Positions 27,506 to 36,590 of a stretch of 64,000 nucleotides of DNA are shown one piece after another. Under the pieces are notes generated by a model. The model was given only the letters and a program-made list of their open reading frames with translations, searched no databases and was not told the origin of the DNA. Source of the DNA: Bacteroides clarus YIT 12056 (GTDB lineage Bacteria > Bacteroidota > Bacteroidia > Bacteroidales > Bacteroidaceae); contig NZ_FQWK01000002.1 of assembly GCF_900129655.1 (NCBI RefSeq), forward strand, positions 248,001 to 312,000, read 5' to 3'. The position numbers and the translations under genes are program-made. Position 1 is the first letter of the stretch, and every line of letters starts with the position of its first letter.

Positions 27506-29122
27506 ATGAAAGTAAAATATTTAGGGATATTGCTTTTGGCACTTCTGGCTTTCTACGGATGCGATGACAATACCGGAACACTGGGTATGGGTATGCTGCC
27601 CGATTCGGATGGTATTTCCGCCCAAACCAAGACTTTCGAGGTTTCTACAAAATCCATTCTCGCAGGACCTGTTTATGCCAAGACGAGCACGGGATACGTC
27701 GGTACGTTCACCGACCCCGATCCGAACGGTTTCGGGAATTATAAAGCCAGTTTTCTGACAGAGTTGAACTGCGCCGATGACTTTAGATTTCCTGCGGAAT
27801 ACAACGACGAGACCCATACGGGAACGATGGCCGGCGATACCGTATCTTCCGCCCAACTGACAATATACTACGCTTCATGGTACGGAGATTCTTTGAATCC
27901 ATGCAGAATGTCGGTATACGAATTGAACCGAAGATTAACGAACAACCACTATACCGATATTAATCCGGAAGATTATTTCAGCAAGGTAACAGCGAATAAG
28001 CCGAACTTTACAACCGGATATTTCCAACTGCACAAAGCGTATACGGCCTACGATACTTCCGTACCCGATTCGGTAAGAAACGCCACCGATTCCAATGGTA
28101 ACAGTCTTTTCTATCCGAATGTAACCCTGCCTTTAAGCAAAGAGTTCGGTAACGAGCTGCTGCAGTTAAACAGAGCTTATCAGAGAGGAGAGAACGACTT
28201 CTTCAAGAACTCGGATAAGTTTATCGATAATGTATTGAAAGGCGTATATATTGAAACCGATTATGGCGATGGAACCATTCTATATGTCGACCGCGTGGAC
28301 TTACAAATGCAATTCCGTTTCCATTATGTGGACAGCTTAGGGGTAAAACTCACTAAGAAAGACGGTACATTGAATGCGGAAGGCAAACCCGCCGACTCTT
28401 TATATTACAGTACGGCAACCGTATTTGCCTCTACGAAAGAAGTTGTCCAAGCCAACAGATTCGAGAACTCCCCGCAACTGAAAAAGAAAGTGACCAGCGA
28501 CAGCGAGAAAGGCTGGAGTTATCTCAAATCGCCCGCCGGCATCTTCACAGAGGCTACTTTGCCCTATGATAAAATACATGAAGAGTTGACCAACGACACG
28601 CTGAATGCCGTTAAACTGACTTTCACGAATTATAATCAGGAGAATAACAACAAATATAAGTTCAGCATGAGTGCGCCGGAAACGGTTTTGCTATTGCGCA
28701 AGAAAGACATGGACACTTTCTTTGTCAATAACGAACTTACGGACAATGTTACCTCTTTTGTCGCCACTCACAACAGTGTGGAGACGAACCAATATACATT
28801 TAAGAATATCGCCCGTTTAGTCTCCGCTTGTATCAACGAGAAAAAGGCCGCCAAACAGAAAGCAAAAGAAGACGCAGGCGCAGCGTGGGATGAAGCGGCA
28901 TGGGAAGCGGCATGGAGCCAGCCCGGCGGTGAAGGGGAGAACTGGGATAAGGTTGTATTAATCCCCGTAGTCGTGACGTATGATACGAACAGCACCACTC
29001 CTTCCATGATTGGCATTCAGCATGACCTGAAACCTACGTATGCCAAGCTAAAAGGCGGAGATCCGACCTATGGCGGAAGCAACTTGCAGATAGAAGTTAC
29101 CTATACTTCTTTCAACAAATAA
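27506..29122 (+). CDS. DUF4270 family lipoprotein
   Basis: The 538-residue protein starts at MKVKYLGILLLALLAF (ATG at 27506). It has a lipobox with C19 (FYGC) followed by DDN, which suggests surface or outer-membrane sorting. The rest resembles the DUF4270 family of Bacteroidota, beta-rich with no known catalytic motif. A Lys/Ala/Glu-rich insert near residues 455-480 contains AWDEAAWEAAW. The upstream extension to 27461 overlaps the previous gene and is rejected. It follows the glycogen synthase-like gene by 23 bp. Function is unknown. Confidence 0.8.
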   Translation: MKVKYLGILLLALLAFYGCDDNTGTLGMGMLPDSDGISAQTKTFEVSTKSILAGPVYAKTSTGYVGTFTDPDPNGFGNYKASFLTELNCADDFRFPAEYNDETHTGTMAGDTVSSAQLTIYYASWYGDSLNPCRMSVYELNRRLTNNHYTDINPEDYFSKVTANKPNFTTGYFQLHKAYTAYDTSVPDSVRNATDSNGNSLFYPNVTLPLSKEFGNELLQLNRAYQRGENDFFKNSDKFIDNVLKGVYIETDYGDGTILYVDRVDLQMQFRFHYVDSLGVKLTKKDGTLNAEGKPADSLYYSTATVFASTKEVVQANRFENSPQLKKKVTSDSEKGWSYLKSPAGIFTEATLPYDKIHEELTNDTLNAVKLTFTNYNQENNNKYKFSMSAPETVLLLRKKDMDTFFVNNELTDNVTSFVATHNSVETNQYTFKNIARLVSACINEKKAAKQKAKEDAGAAWDEAAWEAAWSQPGGEGENWDKVVLIPVVVTYDTNSTTPSMIGIQHDLKPTYAKLKGGDPTYGGSNLQIEVTYTSFNK

Positions 29123-29147
29123 AGCGAAATACTTCATAGAAATAAAT

Positions 29148-29186
29148 AAGTCCTTCAAAATGATTATTTTTGAAGGGCTTATTCTA
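29148..29186 (+). terminator. Terminator of the DUF4270 gene
   Basis: AAGTCCTTCAAAA (29148-29160) pairs with TTTTGAAGGGCTT (29168-29180), followed by ATTCTATT. Confidence 0.75.
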
Positions 29187-29299
29187 TTCAATCAGTCATG
29201 AAGCAATAGCATAACTAAAAACTCTCTTTCCAAGATTTATATAATCTGCATATAAAAAGAAAATAGTCCCTGTCTATTCCTCACTTTCCCTACTTGATA

Positions 29300-29426
29300 C
29301 CTTCCATACCAACGTCTGGTACAAGAGATACCAATGCTCGATATGATGCATATCACCCTTTGGTAGGAGAAGTGCCCAGCGTTGGTACGACAACTGCCAA
29401 AGAGTGGTATAAAGTTGGTACTCGTA
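29300..29426. repeat. Cluster of TTGGTAC/TACCAA words in both orientations
   Basis: At least seven copies of TTGGTA or its complement occur in 127 bp (ATACCAACG, CTGGTAC, ATACCAATG, TTTGGTAG, GTTGGTACG, AGTGGTAT, GTTGGTACT). No gene is present in 29187-29497. Confidence 0.6.
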
Positions 29427-29497
29427 TTGCACTGGATATCAGATTAACATATTATTTTATCTAATCAGGTTATAAATCTAACCGGAGAATAGGGAAT

Positions 29498-29547
29498 AAA
29501 AGAACAAAAAGAAAGTCCTCCGTACTTTAACAAAGCATGGAGGACTT
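29498..29547 (-). terminator. Terminator of the glycogen operon
   Basis: AGTCCTCC/GGAGGACT arms (29514-29521 with 29539-29546) are followed on the minus strand by a T-rich run. Confidence 0.85.
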
Positions 29548-29570
29548 CTCACATTATTGTAAGTCAAACT

Positions 29571-30986
29571 TTACTCTTTGGTGACCTTCGCGGTGCTCTT
29601 CTTTGATGCGGCTTTTTTTGCAGTAGATTTGGCAACAGGTTTCGCAGCAGTCTTAGGAGCAGCTTTCGCTTCTTTCTTCTTCTCAGCGGCCTTTTCCTTC
29701 TCCAGCTTATTCTGCGCTTTTTCCAACTCTTTATGAAGTTCCTCTATTTCATCCCCTTGATTTTTGATTGTAGTCAGCAAGGCATTCAATTCCTCATTAT
29801 CAATATCTACCGGGTATAAGGAATCGACACGCTTGATGAAATCTCCTAAAATATTCATGTAATTGGTGAAAGCGTCATAAGGTGATTCGTAAATACCACG
29901 ATTCAGACCCACCCCGCTATTCTTAGTCGTCATAAAGCGGAAGTTATTACTTGCCTGCAAATAATCCCAGTCTTGCTTGATGCGGCGGTCGTCACAGATG
30001 TGTACGCGTTCGGCCACACTATACAGTTTATTGAAAGCTTCGCGCTGCATTACATTACCCAGCCAACAACTTGTGTCTCTTTCTTCATCAACCCATGACA
30101 TAGGATATGGAACATCCAGTTGCGATACGGATTTCAGTTTGGTAACAATCTCCGTAGGAGTTGAGAAAGTAATGCCTTTTTCTTTAGCACATGCAGGCAA
30201 CGCCTTCAGGAATTCCAGAATATTGGAAGACAGAGGTTGTGACATTCCCAACGAGCAAAGCTCCATAAATATATTGATAACTTGTTCTTCTTGCGGGAAC
30301 GCGTCAATCCAATTGATATACTTATCCGCAAACAAAGGATATTCACTCCATTCCGAATTAGAGAAGCGCAGGCTGATATCATCAGATAATTTAAAATCGC
30401 GTAGCAACAATTTTAAATTCGGATTCATATTGCAATGATATACATAGTGCGGGCTCTTCCAACCAAGTACATGCTTAGCACCCTCAGTCAGCATACCTTT
30501 AAAGCCCATGCTGGCCACCACAGCGCCAATCTCGTCATTATAAATTAAGCTGGAATTACGGAACACTTTCGGAGCTTTGCCAAACATCTGTTTCATCTTA
30601 GCGCTCTGACGCATAACCTCTTCCTTGAAGCAATCCTCATTGGCCAAAGAAGAAAGTCCGTGAGAATACGGTTCGGCTAAAAACTCACAGCATCCTGTAT
30701 CATTGAGCTGATGCAGCAAATCGATTACAGCAGGCGCATGGATTTCCAGTTGCTCCAATGCCACGCCGGAGATAGATAAAGCCACTTTAAACGCGCCGCC
30801 CGAATTCTTCGCCATTTCGATAAGCGTATTCAGTGCAGGAATATACGAGCGTTCGGCAACTTCATTTATACTTGTTTCATTAGCATAATCATCATAGTAA
30901 TAATGATTTGTACCGATATCAAAGAAACGATAACGTTTCAGATGTATAATTTGATGTATCTCAAAATAAAGACAGATAGTTCTCAT
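29571..30986 (-). CDS. GH57 alpha-glucan hydrolase/alpha-amylase
   Basis: The 471-residue protein begins directly with the GH57 fold (ICLYFEIHQ). It contains the conserved CEFLAEPYSHGLSSL block, in which the Glu region corresponds to GH57 motifs, and a helical C-terminal part. The final 60 residues are a Lys/Ala-rich low-complexity tail (KAAEKKKEAKAAPK and beyond), unusual for a cytosolic enzyme. There is no signal peptide, so it acts on intracellular glycogen or maltodextrin. It is the third gene of an operon with the glycosyltransferase (17 bp gap) and debranching enzyme genes. Confidence 0.88.
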   Translation of the reverse strand: MRTICLYFEIHQIIHLKRYRFFDIGTNHYYYDDYANETSINEVAERSYIPALNTLIEMAKNSGGAFKVALSISGVALEQLEIHAPAVIDLLHQLNDTGCCEFLAEPYSHGLSSLANEDCFKEEVMRQSAKMKQMFGKAPKVFRNSSLIYNDEIGAVVASMGFKGMLTEGAKHVLGWKSPHYVYHCNMNPNLKLLLRDFKLSDDISLRFSNSEWSEYPLFADKYINWIDAFPQEEQVINIFMELCSLGMSQPLSSNILEFLKALPACAKEKGITFSTPTEIVTKLKSVSQLDVPYPMSWVDEERDTSCWLGNVMQREAFNKLYSVAERVHICDDRRIKQDWDYLQASNNFRFMTTKNSGVGLNRGIYESPYDAFTNYMNILGDFIKRVDSLYPVDIDNEELNALLTTIKNQGDEIEELHKELEKAQNKLEKEKAAEKKKEAKAAPKTAAKPVAKSTAKKAASKKSTAKVTKE

Positions 30987-31003
30987 TAGTATTTATTGTT
31001 TTA

Positions 31004-32269
31004 TTATTTACCATAGTTTCTTAACACATCCTCATAAAGAGCGCGAATTCGCAAGCCCACCTTTTCCCAAGTAATTCCGTCCACTTCTTTCTTTCCTTCT
31101 TCCTGAAGATAATGGAATAGAGACGGATTGATACAGATGGAATAGATAGCATCGGCCATAGCGTGAATATCCCAATAATCGGTTTTAATCACCTTATCAA
31201 GGATTTCACCGCATCCGGACTGCTTGGAGATAATAGATGGAGTTCCACACTGCATGGCTTCCAGCGGAGCGATACCGAAAGGCTCGGAAACAGAAGGCAT
31301 AACGAACACATCACTGTTTTTATAAACCTCGTATACCTGTTTGCCTTTCATAAAACCGGGGAAATGGAAACGGTCGGCAATACCGCGTTCGGCAGCCAGG
31401 TTAATCATGGCATTCAACATATCACCCGAACCGGCCATTACAAAACGGATATTACGGGTACGTTGCAATACCAGCGCAGCAGCTTCCACAAAGTATTCCG
31501 GTCCTTTCTGCATGGTGATACGTCCGAGGAAAGTCACCACCTTCTCTTTAGAATGATCCGGACGCGGAATATCCTGAAGCTCCTGCGACAGCGGATACAC
31601 AGCATTGTGCATGGCAAATACCTTTCTTGGATCTTGATGATACTCATTGATAACTGTGCGACGGGTAAGCTCCGATACGCACATAATGCAATCGGCGTAA
31701 TCCATTCCGTTCTTTTCCATAGAATAGACAGTAGGATTAACCTTTCCTCTCGAACGGTCAAAATCAGTGGCATGAACATGAATGCAGAGCGGCTTGCCGC
31801 TTACCATTTTCGCATGTACACCGGCCGGATAGGTCAACCAGTCGTGTGCATGGATAATGTCAAACTCCTGTTGACGCGCCACCACTCCGGCTATAATCGA
31901 AAAGTTATTGATTTCTTCGTGCAAATTTCCCGGATAACCGCCGGCAAAGTCCATACAGCCAAGGTCGTTGACGTGCATATAAGAGAAATCCGAATAGATA
32001 TGGTCACGCAGAGCGTAGTATTGTTCCGGACTCATTGTCGACAAACGCGACTTCAGATAATCATAATCGACGTCACGCCATACGATAGGCACTTGGTTCA
32101 TGCCGATTATATTCAAGAATTGCTCTTCTTCACCTGTGGGCTTGGGCATACAGAAAGTCGTTTCCACATCCCCCTGCAAGCTCAATCCTTTAGTTATTCC
32201 GTATGATGCAACTGCAAGACCGCCATATATTTTGGGAGGAAATTCCCAACCAAACATTAAAACTTTCAT
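31004..32269 (-). CDS. GT-B glycosyltransferase (GT4, glycogen synthase-like)
   Basis: The 421-residue enzyme has an N-terminal MKVLMFGWEFPPKIYGGLA with an intact KxYGG-type loop. The C-terminal nucleotide-sugar domain has VTFLGRITMQKGPEYF, RFVMAGSGD and SEPFGIAPLEAMQCGTP (the conserved E/E pair). This is the catalytic set expected for glycan extension from a nucleotide sugar. In context with a debranching enzyme and GH57 it is the best candidate for the actual glycogen synthase here. It starts 14 bp after the debranching gene. Confidence 0.88.
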   Translation of the reverse strand: MKVLMFGWEFPPKIYGGLAVASYGITKGLSLQGDVETTFCMPKPTGEEEQFLNIIGMNQVPIVWRDVDYDYLKSRLSTMSPEQYYALRDHIYSDFSYMHVNDLGCMDFAGGYPGNLHEEINNFSIIAGVVARQQEFDIIHAHDWLTYPAGVHAKMVSGKPLCIHVHATDFDRSRGKVNPTVYSMEKNGMDYADCIMCVSELTRRTVINEYHQDPRKVFAMHNAVYPLSQELQDIPRPDHSKEKVVTFLGRITMQKGPEYFVEAAALVLQRTRNIRFVMAGSGDMLNAMINLAAERGIADRFHFPGFMKGKQVYEVYKNSDVFVMPSVSEPFGIAPLEAMQCGTPSIISKQSGCGEILDKVIKTDYWDIHAMADAIYSICINPSLFHYLQEEGKKEVDGITWEKVGLRIRALYEDVLRNYGK

Positions 32270-32283
32270 CTTCGTTCCTCCTC

Positions 32284-34224
32284 TTATAAATTATACTTAG
32301 ACAATAATTTCAAAATGCGCAGAATTTCCGCTACATTCATGGCAAACGATATTGCGCCTCTTCCCTTAAACGGTGGGTTTCCATCGAACAATTCAGGCAG
32401 AGAACCTATGCAATGGCTCGTCATCTCATCTTCAAAACCAATCAAATAACGTTCTACGAACGAAATACCACTCATCTTATAGATACGTAAATACGCCTCC
32501 ATGTAAAAGCCCATAAGCCACGGCCAGGCTGTACCCTGATGATAAGCGTAATCTCTCTGGGTCTGAGGACCGACATAATTCGGATTATACCCTCCGCTCT
32601 TAGGACTCAACGTACGCAGACCTTTCGGAGTCAGCAATTCTTTTGTCACAATATCAAGAACTTGCTTCTTTTGCGCGCGGTCTAACGGTGAGTAATCAAA
32701 AGCTACGGCAAATATCATGTTGGGACGAACACTCCAATCCATCATATAGCCGTCTACATAATCGAACAGATAACCGTACTCATTGCGGAAAACCTCCACA
32801 AAAGATTTACCCGTTATCTCCGCCTGAGTATCCAACTCATCCGCAAGAATGTCATTTCCTCCCTCACGTACAATATCCGAAACAAAACGCAGAGCATTGT
32901 ACCACAACGCATTCACCTCAACGATATATCCGGTACGAGGAATTACGGGATGTCCGTTAGCCGTAGAGTTCATCCATGTAACGGCCTTTTCCTTGCCATT
33001 TGCATAAAGCAAGCCGTTTTCATGCAAAAAAAGATTGTCATGCTTACGGTCACGGATATATCTCATGATGTCTTCCAACAGCTTACCGTACTTCAAGCGG
33101 CATTGTTCGCGCGATGTATCCTTAGCATATTGTTGCAAAGTCCACACTGCCCATAAAAGCACGTCGGGATGTTCCATTTCATAGATTTTATAACCTACCG
33201 GTTTATCCTCTATGAAATTACGGATAGCTTTTTCCGCCGTATTCATAACATCTTCGAATTCATCTTGTTCGTCCACTGCCAAAGTTAGTCCCGGTAAGGA
33301 AATAAACAAGTCGCGTGCACGACATTTGAACCAGGGATAACCTGCAAGTACATAATGTTCTTCTCCTTGCTTATTGTGGAATTGGTGAGCGGAATTCTTT
33401 AAACAGTGATAGAAACTGTCGCGCGGAGTGCGGTCTGCGGCTTCGGCCTCAAAGGCCTGTTTCAGTTTACGCGGTGAAATCTCTGAAATACCGGCAGAGA
33501 AAACAATGCTTTCACCTTTCTTTATATCTACTTCAAAATAACCGGGTACATACAAGTCTTCATTAAAATCATATCCGCGTTCCTGTTCTTTCGGATATTC
33601 AATGCCGCGATACCAATCCGGTTGATAATGAAATTCATTCTTTTTGTTCAGCTGCATATAAAGTTCCGGATAACCGGGATACATACAGGTTTTAATGCCA
33701 TTTTCCACCAACTGGTAGTCACGGCTTGCCTGCGCATTCTCGTGCGTGTATTCGCGTACGCTGCGGAATGCCAGGAAAGGACGGAACCGGAGCGTTGTTG
33801 CCGAATGGGCATCGACCAAGGTGTAACGAATCAGAATCCGGTTCTCGTGATGTACAAAAACATTCTCTTTACGGAGGATAACACCTCCCACACGGTAGGT
33901 AGTCGCCGGGATATGCTCGCAATCAAATTCACGGATATACTTATGTCCATTCGGACTAAAGTTATTTCCCTGATACTTATGCAACCCCAGATTAAACTCC
34001 GCACCGTGCTGAATTACCGTTTCATCCAAAGAAGACAGCAGCACATGGTTTTCATCATCCAGGTTGGGAACAGGAATCACCAACAAGCCGTGATATTTGC
34101 GTGTGTTACAATCTACAATCGTTGTACAATGATAGGCCCCCGATTTGTTAGTCCGAAGTATCTCCCTTGGCAAAGATTCTTGCAGATTAACCATCAAGGT
34201 CTTGTCAAATCGTAAATAACTCAT
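32284..34224 (-). CDS. Glycogen debranching enzyme (GDE-C/amylo-alpha-1,6-glucosidase)
   Basis: The 646-residue protein has the N-terminal GDE domain (REILRTNKSGAYHCTTIVDCNTRKYHGLLV) and a C-terminal (alpha/alpha)6 barrel typical of GH133. The barrel carries acidic catalytic candidates in WFKCRARDLFISLPGL and LSPKSGGYNPNYVGPQ. It removes alpha-1,6 branch stubs from glycogen in the cytoplasm. It is the first gene of the three-gene operon; the upstream spacer to the divergent rhomboid gene (34225-34396) should contain both promoters. Confidence 0.9.
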   Translation of the reverse strand: MSYLRFDKTLMVNLQESLPREILRTNKSGAYHCTTIVDCNTRKYHGLLVIPVPNLDDENHVLLSSLDETVIQHGAEFNLGLHKYQGNNFSPNGHKYIREFDCEHIPATTYRVGGVILRKENVFVHHENRILIRYTLVDAHSATTLRFRPFLAFRSVREYTHENAQASRDYQLVENGIKTCMYPGYPELYMQLNKKNEFHYQPDWYRGIEYPKEQERGYDFNEDLYVPGYFEVDIKKGESIVFSAGISEISPRKLKQAFEAEAADRTPRDSFYHCLKNSAHQFHNKQGEEHYVLAGYPWFKCRARDLFISLPGLTLAVDEQDEFEDVMNTAEKAIRNFIEDKPVGYKIYEMEHPDVLLWAVWTLQQYAKDTSREQCRLKYGKLLEDIMRYIRDRKHDNLFLHENGLLYANGKEKAVTWMNSTANGHPVIPRTGYIVEVNALWYNALRFVSDIVREGGNDILADELDTQAEITGKSFVEVFRNEYGYLFDYVDGYMMDWSVRPNMIFAVAFDYSPLDRAQKKQVLDIVTKELLTPKGLRTLSPKSGGYNPNYVGPQTQRDYAYHQGTAWPWLMGFYMEAYLRIYKMSGISFVERYLIGFEDEMTSHCIGSLPELFDGNPPFKGRGAISFAMNVAEILRILKLLSKYNL

Positions 34225-34396
34225 AGTTGTGCATTATTTAAAGGTTAATTATTCAGGTATATGCGCTACAAAGCTTGTAGCGATGCCCAAAAATACGAAT
34301 TAAAGCCTATACGCAAAATAAAAAGTCAGTTTTTTTTCGTTTTTCAAGTAAATAATTCGTAGCATTGTACGAAAATAACAAATCCCTGTACAATAT

Positions 34397-35050
34397 ATGA
34401 AGCGTGACGTGCAACGAATAGTTCTGGCTGCGATTATACCGCTATTTCTACTATTCATCCTGTATATACTGAAATTCTTGGAAACAGGCATGGATTGGGA
34501 CTTTACAAAGCTGGGAGTTTATCCAATGGAAAAGCGAGGAGTATTCGGTATATTTGCACATCCGTTAGTACACAGTAGTTTTAAACATCTTTTTGCCAAT
34601 ACGATTCCTTTTTTCTTCTTGTCCTGGTGTTTGTTTTATTTCTATCGGGATATTGCGCCCTATATCTTTTTTACAATCTGGATAGGTTGCGGAGTATTCA
34701 CCTTTCTTATAGGCAAACCGGGATGGCACATCGGCGCAAGCGGTATTATTTACGGCTTGGCATTCTTCCTGTTTTTTAGCGGATTATTACGAAAACACGT
34801 ACCACTCATAGCAATTTCTCTATTAATAACTTTTCTGTATGGAGGATTGGTATGGAACATGTTTCCACAGTTCGCCAAAGAAACGACCTCTTGGGAAGGA
34901 CATCTCAGCGGTGCCATAACAGGAACGCTCTGTTCCATCGCTTTTATGAAATACGGTCCTCAACGCCCGGAACCTTTCGCAGACGAGGAAGACATTGATG
35001 AGGAAGAGGAAGAAGCCTCCTCTGAAGAAGAAACAAAACAACCTTATTGA
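34397..35050 (+). CDS. Rhomboid family intramembrane serine protease
   Basis: The 217-residue membrane protein has six hydrophobic helices. The rhomboid catalytic Ser is S115 in HIGASG and the catalytic His is H169 in EGHLSGAITG. The HPLVHSSFKHLFANTIPF segment is the conserved loop/helix 2 region. An acidic tail (about 193-215, many E/D) follows the last helix. It cleaves membrane proteins within the bilayer; substrates are unknown. Its end overlaps the convergent MarC gene by 7 bp. Confidence 0.92.
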   Translation: MKRDVQRIVLAAIIPLFLLFILYILKFLETGMDWDFTKLGVYPMEKRGVFGIFAHPLVHSSFKHLFANTIPFFFLSWCLFYFYRDIAPYIFFTIWIGCGVFTFLIGKPGWHIGASGIIYGLAFFLFFSGLLRKHVPLIAISLLITFLYGGLVWNMFPQFAKETTSWEGHLSGAITGTLCSIAFMKYGPQRPEPFADEEDIDEEEEEASSEEETKQPY

Positions 35051-35640
35051 TGGAAGCTCTCCAAAAGTAATGAGATGTTTGCCATGAACAGACGTACCGA
35101 TATAGCCAATAGAATGATACCAAAGAATTTACGGATAATATAAATACCGCCTTTACCTAAGAATCGCTCAACCCGTCCTGTCATACTGACAACAAAATAT
35201 ACCCATATCATATTCAGCACTAACGCTATAATGATATTGACGCTGGCATATTCGGCACGCAAAGAAAGCAAAGTAGTAAAAGCCCCTGCTCCAGCCAATA
35301 GCGGAAAAACCAACGGAACCAGCGTTGCTTCTTTAATCGGCCCTTGGTTTTTAAAGATTTCAATATCAAGAATCATTTCCAATGACATCAGAAATATGAC
35401 GAATGCACCGGCAACGGCAAATGATTCAATATCCACATGGAACAATTTCAGCATCATATCACCCGCATAGAAGAAGCCAATCAACAAGCCAAGCGATATT
35501 AATGTGGCTTTCAATGCGTTTACATCTTTTCCTTTCTCCTTCAAGTTAATGATAATAGGAATAGAACCAATGATATCTATCACGGCAAACAGCACGATAA
35601 AAGCGCTGGTCATCTGTTGCCAATTAAATGCTGAAAACAT
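35044..35640 (-). CDS. MarC family (NAAT) integral membrane protein
   Basis: The 198-residue protein starts at MFSAFNWQQMT (35640); an upstream extension to 35742 gives an atypical basic leader and is rejected. Six hydrophobic helices, the early FAVIDIIGSIPIII stretch and the internal repeat pattern match MarC/UPF0056 proteins. The role is unclear; an earlier link to multiple antibiotic resistance was not upheld for MarC of E. coli. It is convergent with the rhomboid gene and overlaps it by 7 bp. Confidence 0.85.
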   Translation of the reverse strand: MFSAFNWQQMTSAFIVLFAVIDIIGSIPIIINLKEKGKDVNALKATLISLGLLIGFFYAGDMMLKLFHVDIESFAVAGAFVIFLMSLEMILDIEIFKNQGPIKEATLVPLVFPLLAGAGAFTTLLSLRAEYASVNIIIALVLNMIWVYFVVSMTGRVERFLGKGGIYIIRKFFGIILLAISVRLFMANISLLLESFHQ

Positions 35641-35816
35641 ACGTCCCTCCTTTTTTCTGCAAAGATAATCTATTTTTATGCATTTCGCAAAATTTCTTAA
35701 AAGCGAATGAATAGCACGTTTAAGAAATAATAAAAAAAACAAAAAGAGAGGGCAAGTGTTTACGGCAGACTTCGATTATATCTACTTTTGCTCGTAAACC
35801 AGAAGATGAGAATGAT

Positions 35817-36503
35817 ATGGAAACAATGTTTGATACGCTATTACAACTACCCCTCTTTCAAGGACTTGCCCAGGAAGACTTTACCCGTATTTTGGAAAAA
35901 GTCAAATTGCACTTCACAAAACATAAGCCGGGCGAACTTCTTTTAAAAGAAGGGACTTCCTGTCATGAACTGGTCTTCGTTCTAAAAGGAGAAGTCGCAT
36001 CTTCCACCTCATCCGTCGATTCTTCTTACAGCTTTACAGAATACTTTCCGGCTCCCTACCTGATTGAGGCTTACTCGATGTTCGGTATGAAAACGCATTA
36101 TGCTTCTACATATCGGGCAAAAACGGAAGCGCACACCGTCAGCATCAGCAAGGCGTTCGTCATGAAAGAACTCTTTAATTATGAGATATTCCGTTTGAAC
36201 TATATGAATATAGTCAGTAACCGTACTCAAATGCTGCATAACCGTTTATGGGCTGTGTCCGGTGATAACCTCGAAGCCCGCATCGCCCACTTCATCCTCA
36301 GCCATGTAGAACGTTTATCGGGCGAGAAAGCACTGAAAATAAAAATGGAAAACTTGGCGCAAATCGTCAACGATACCCGGGCAGGAGTATCAAAAGCTCT
36401 CAATAGTATGCAAGCCAAGGGATTGGCGGAATTACATCGCGGAGAAATCGTAATACCCGATGCGGAGAAGCTGTCTGAAAACTTATATCTGCTATCTCTT
36501 TAA
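35817..36503 (+). CDS. Crp/Fnr family transcriptional regulator
   Basis: The 228-residue protein has an N-terminal cyclic-nucleotide-binding-like domain (LLKEGTSCHELVFVLKGEV) and a long dimer helix. The C-terminal winged helix has recognition-helix residues in NDTRAGVSKALNSMQAKG. No Fe-S cluster cysteine set of the FNR type is visible. The ligand and targets are not known; Crp/Fnr proteins of this subgroup in Bacteroides often act as stress or metabolic regulators. It is monocistronic and preceded by a TACTTTTG box. Confidence 0.88.
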   Translation: METMFDTLLQLPLFQGLAQEDFTRILEKVKLHFTKHKPGELLLKEGTSCHELVFVLKGEVASSTSSVDSSYSFTEYFPAPYLIEAYSMFGMKTHYASTYRAKTEAHTVSISKAFVMKELFNYEIFRLNYMNIVSNRTQMLHNRLWAVSGDNLEARIAHFILSHVERLSGEKALKIKMENLAQIVNDTRAGVSKALNSMQAKGLAELHRGEIVIPDAEKLSENLYLLSL

Positions 36504-36510
36504 CGCAGAT

Positions 36511-36558
36511 GACGCGAATGACGCAGCCCAAGAAGAAAAAGTCTGTGTCATCCGCGTC
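36511..36558. repeat. Intergenic inverted repeat
   Basis: GACGCGAATGACGCAG (36511-36526) faces CTGTGTCATCCGCGTC (36543-36558) with two mismatches. It lies between convergent genes and may act as a terminator for either strand. Confidence 0.6.
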
Positions 36559-36590
36559 AGCGCGCGTCTGAAAATAATCAGTCTATAATT

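Noticed and set aside
31163..32206. 347-codon ORF opposite the glycosyltransferase
   Set aside because: The opposite strand encodes a clear GT-B enzyme with motifs; this frame is Ile/His-rich without any domain.
35044..35050. 7 bp overlap of rhomboid and MarC genes as a regulatory device
   Set aside because: Short convergent overlaps are common and need no special function.
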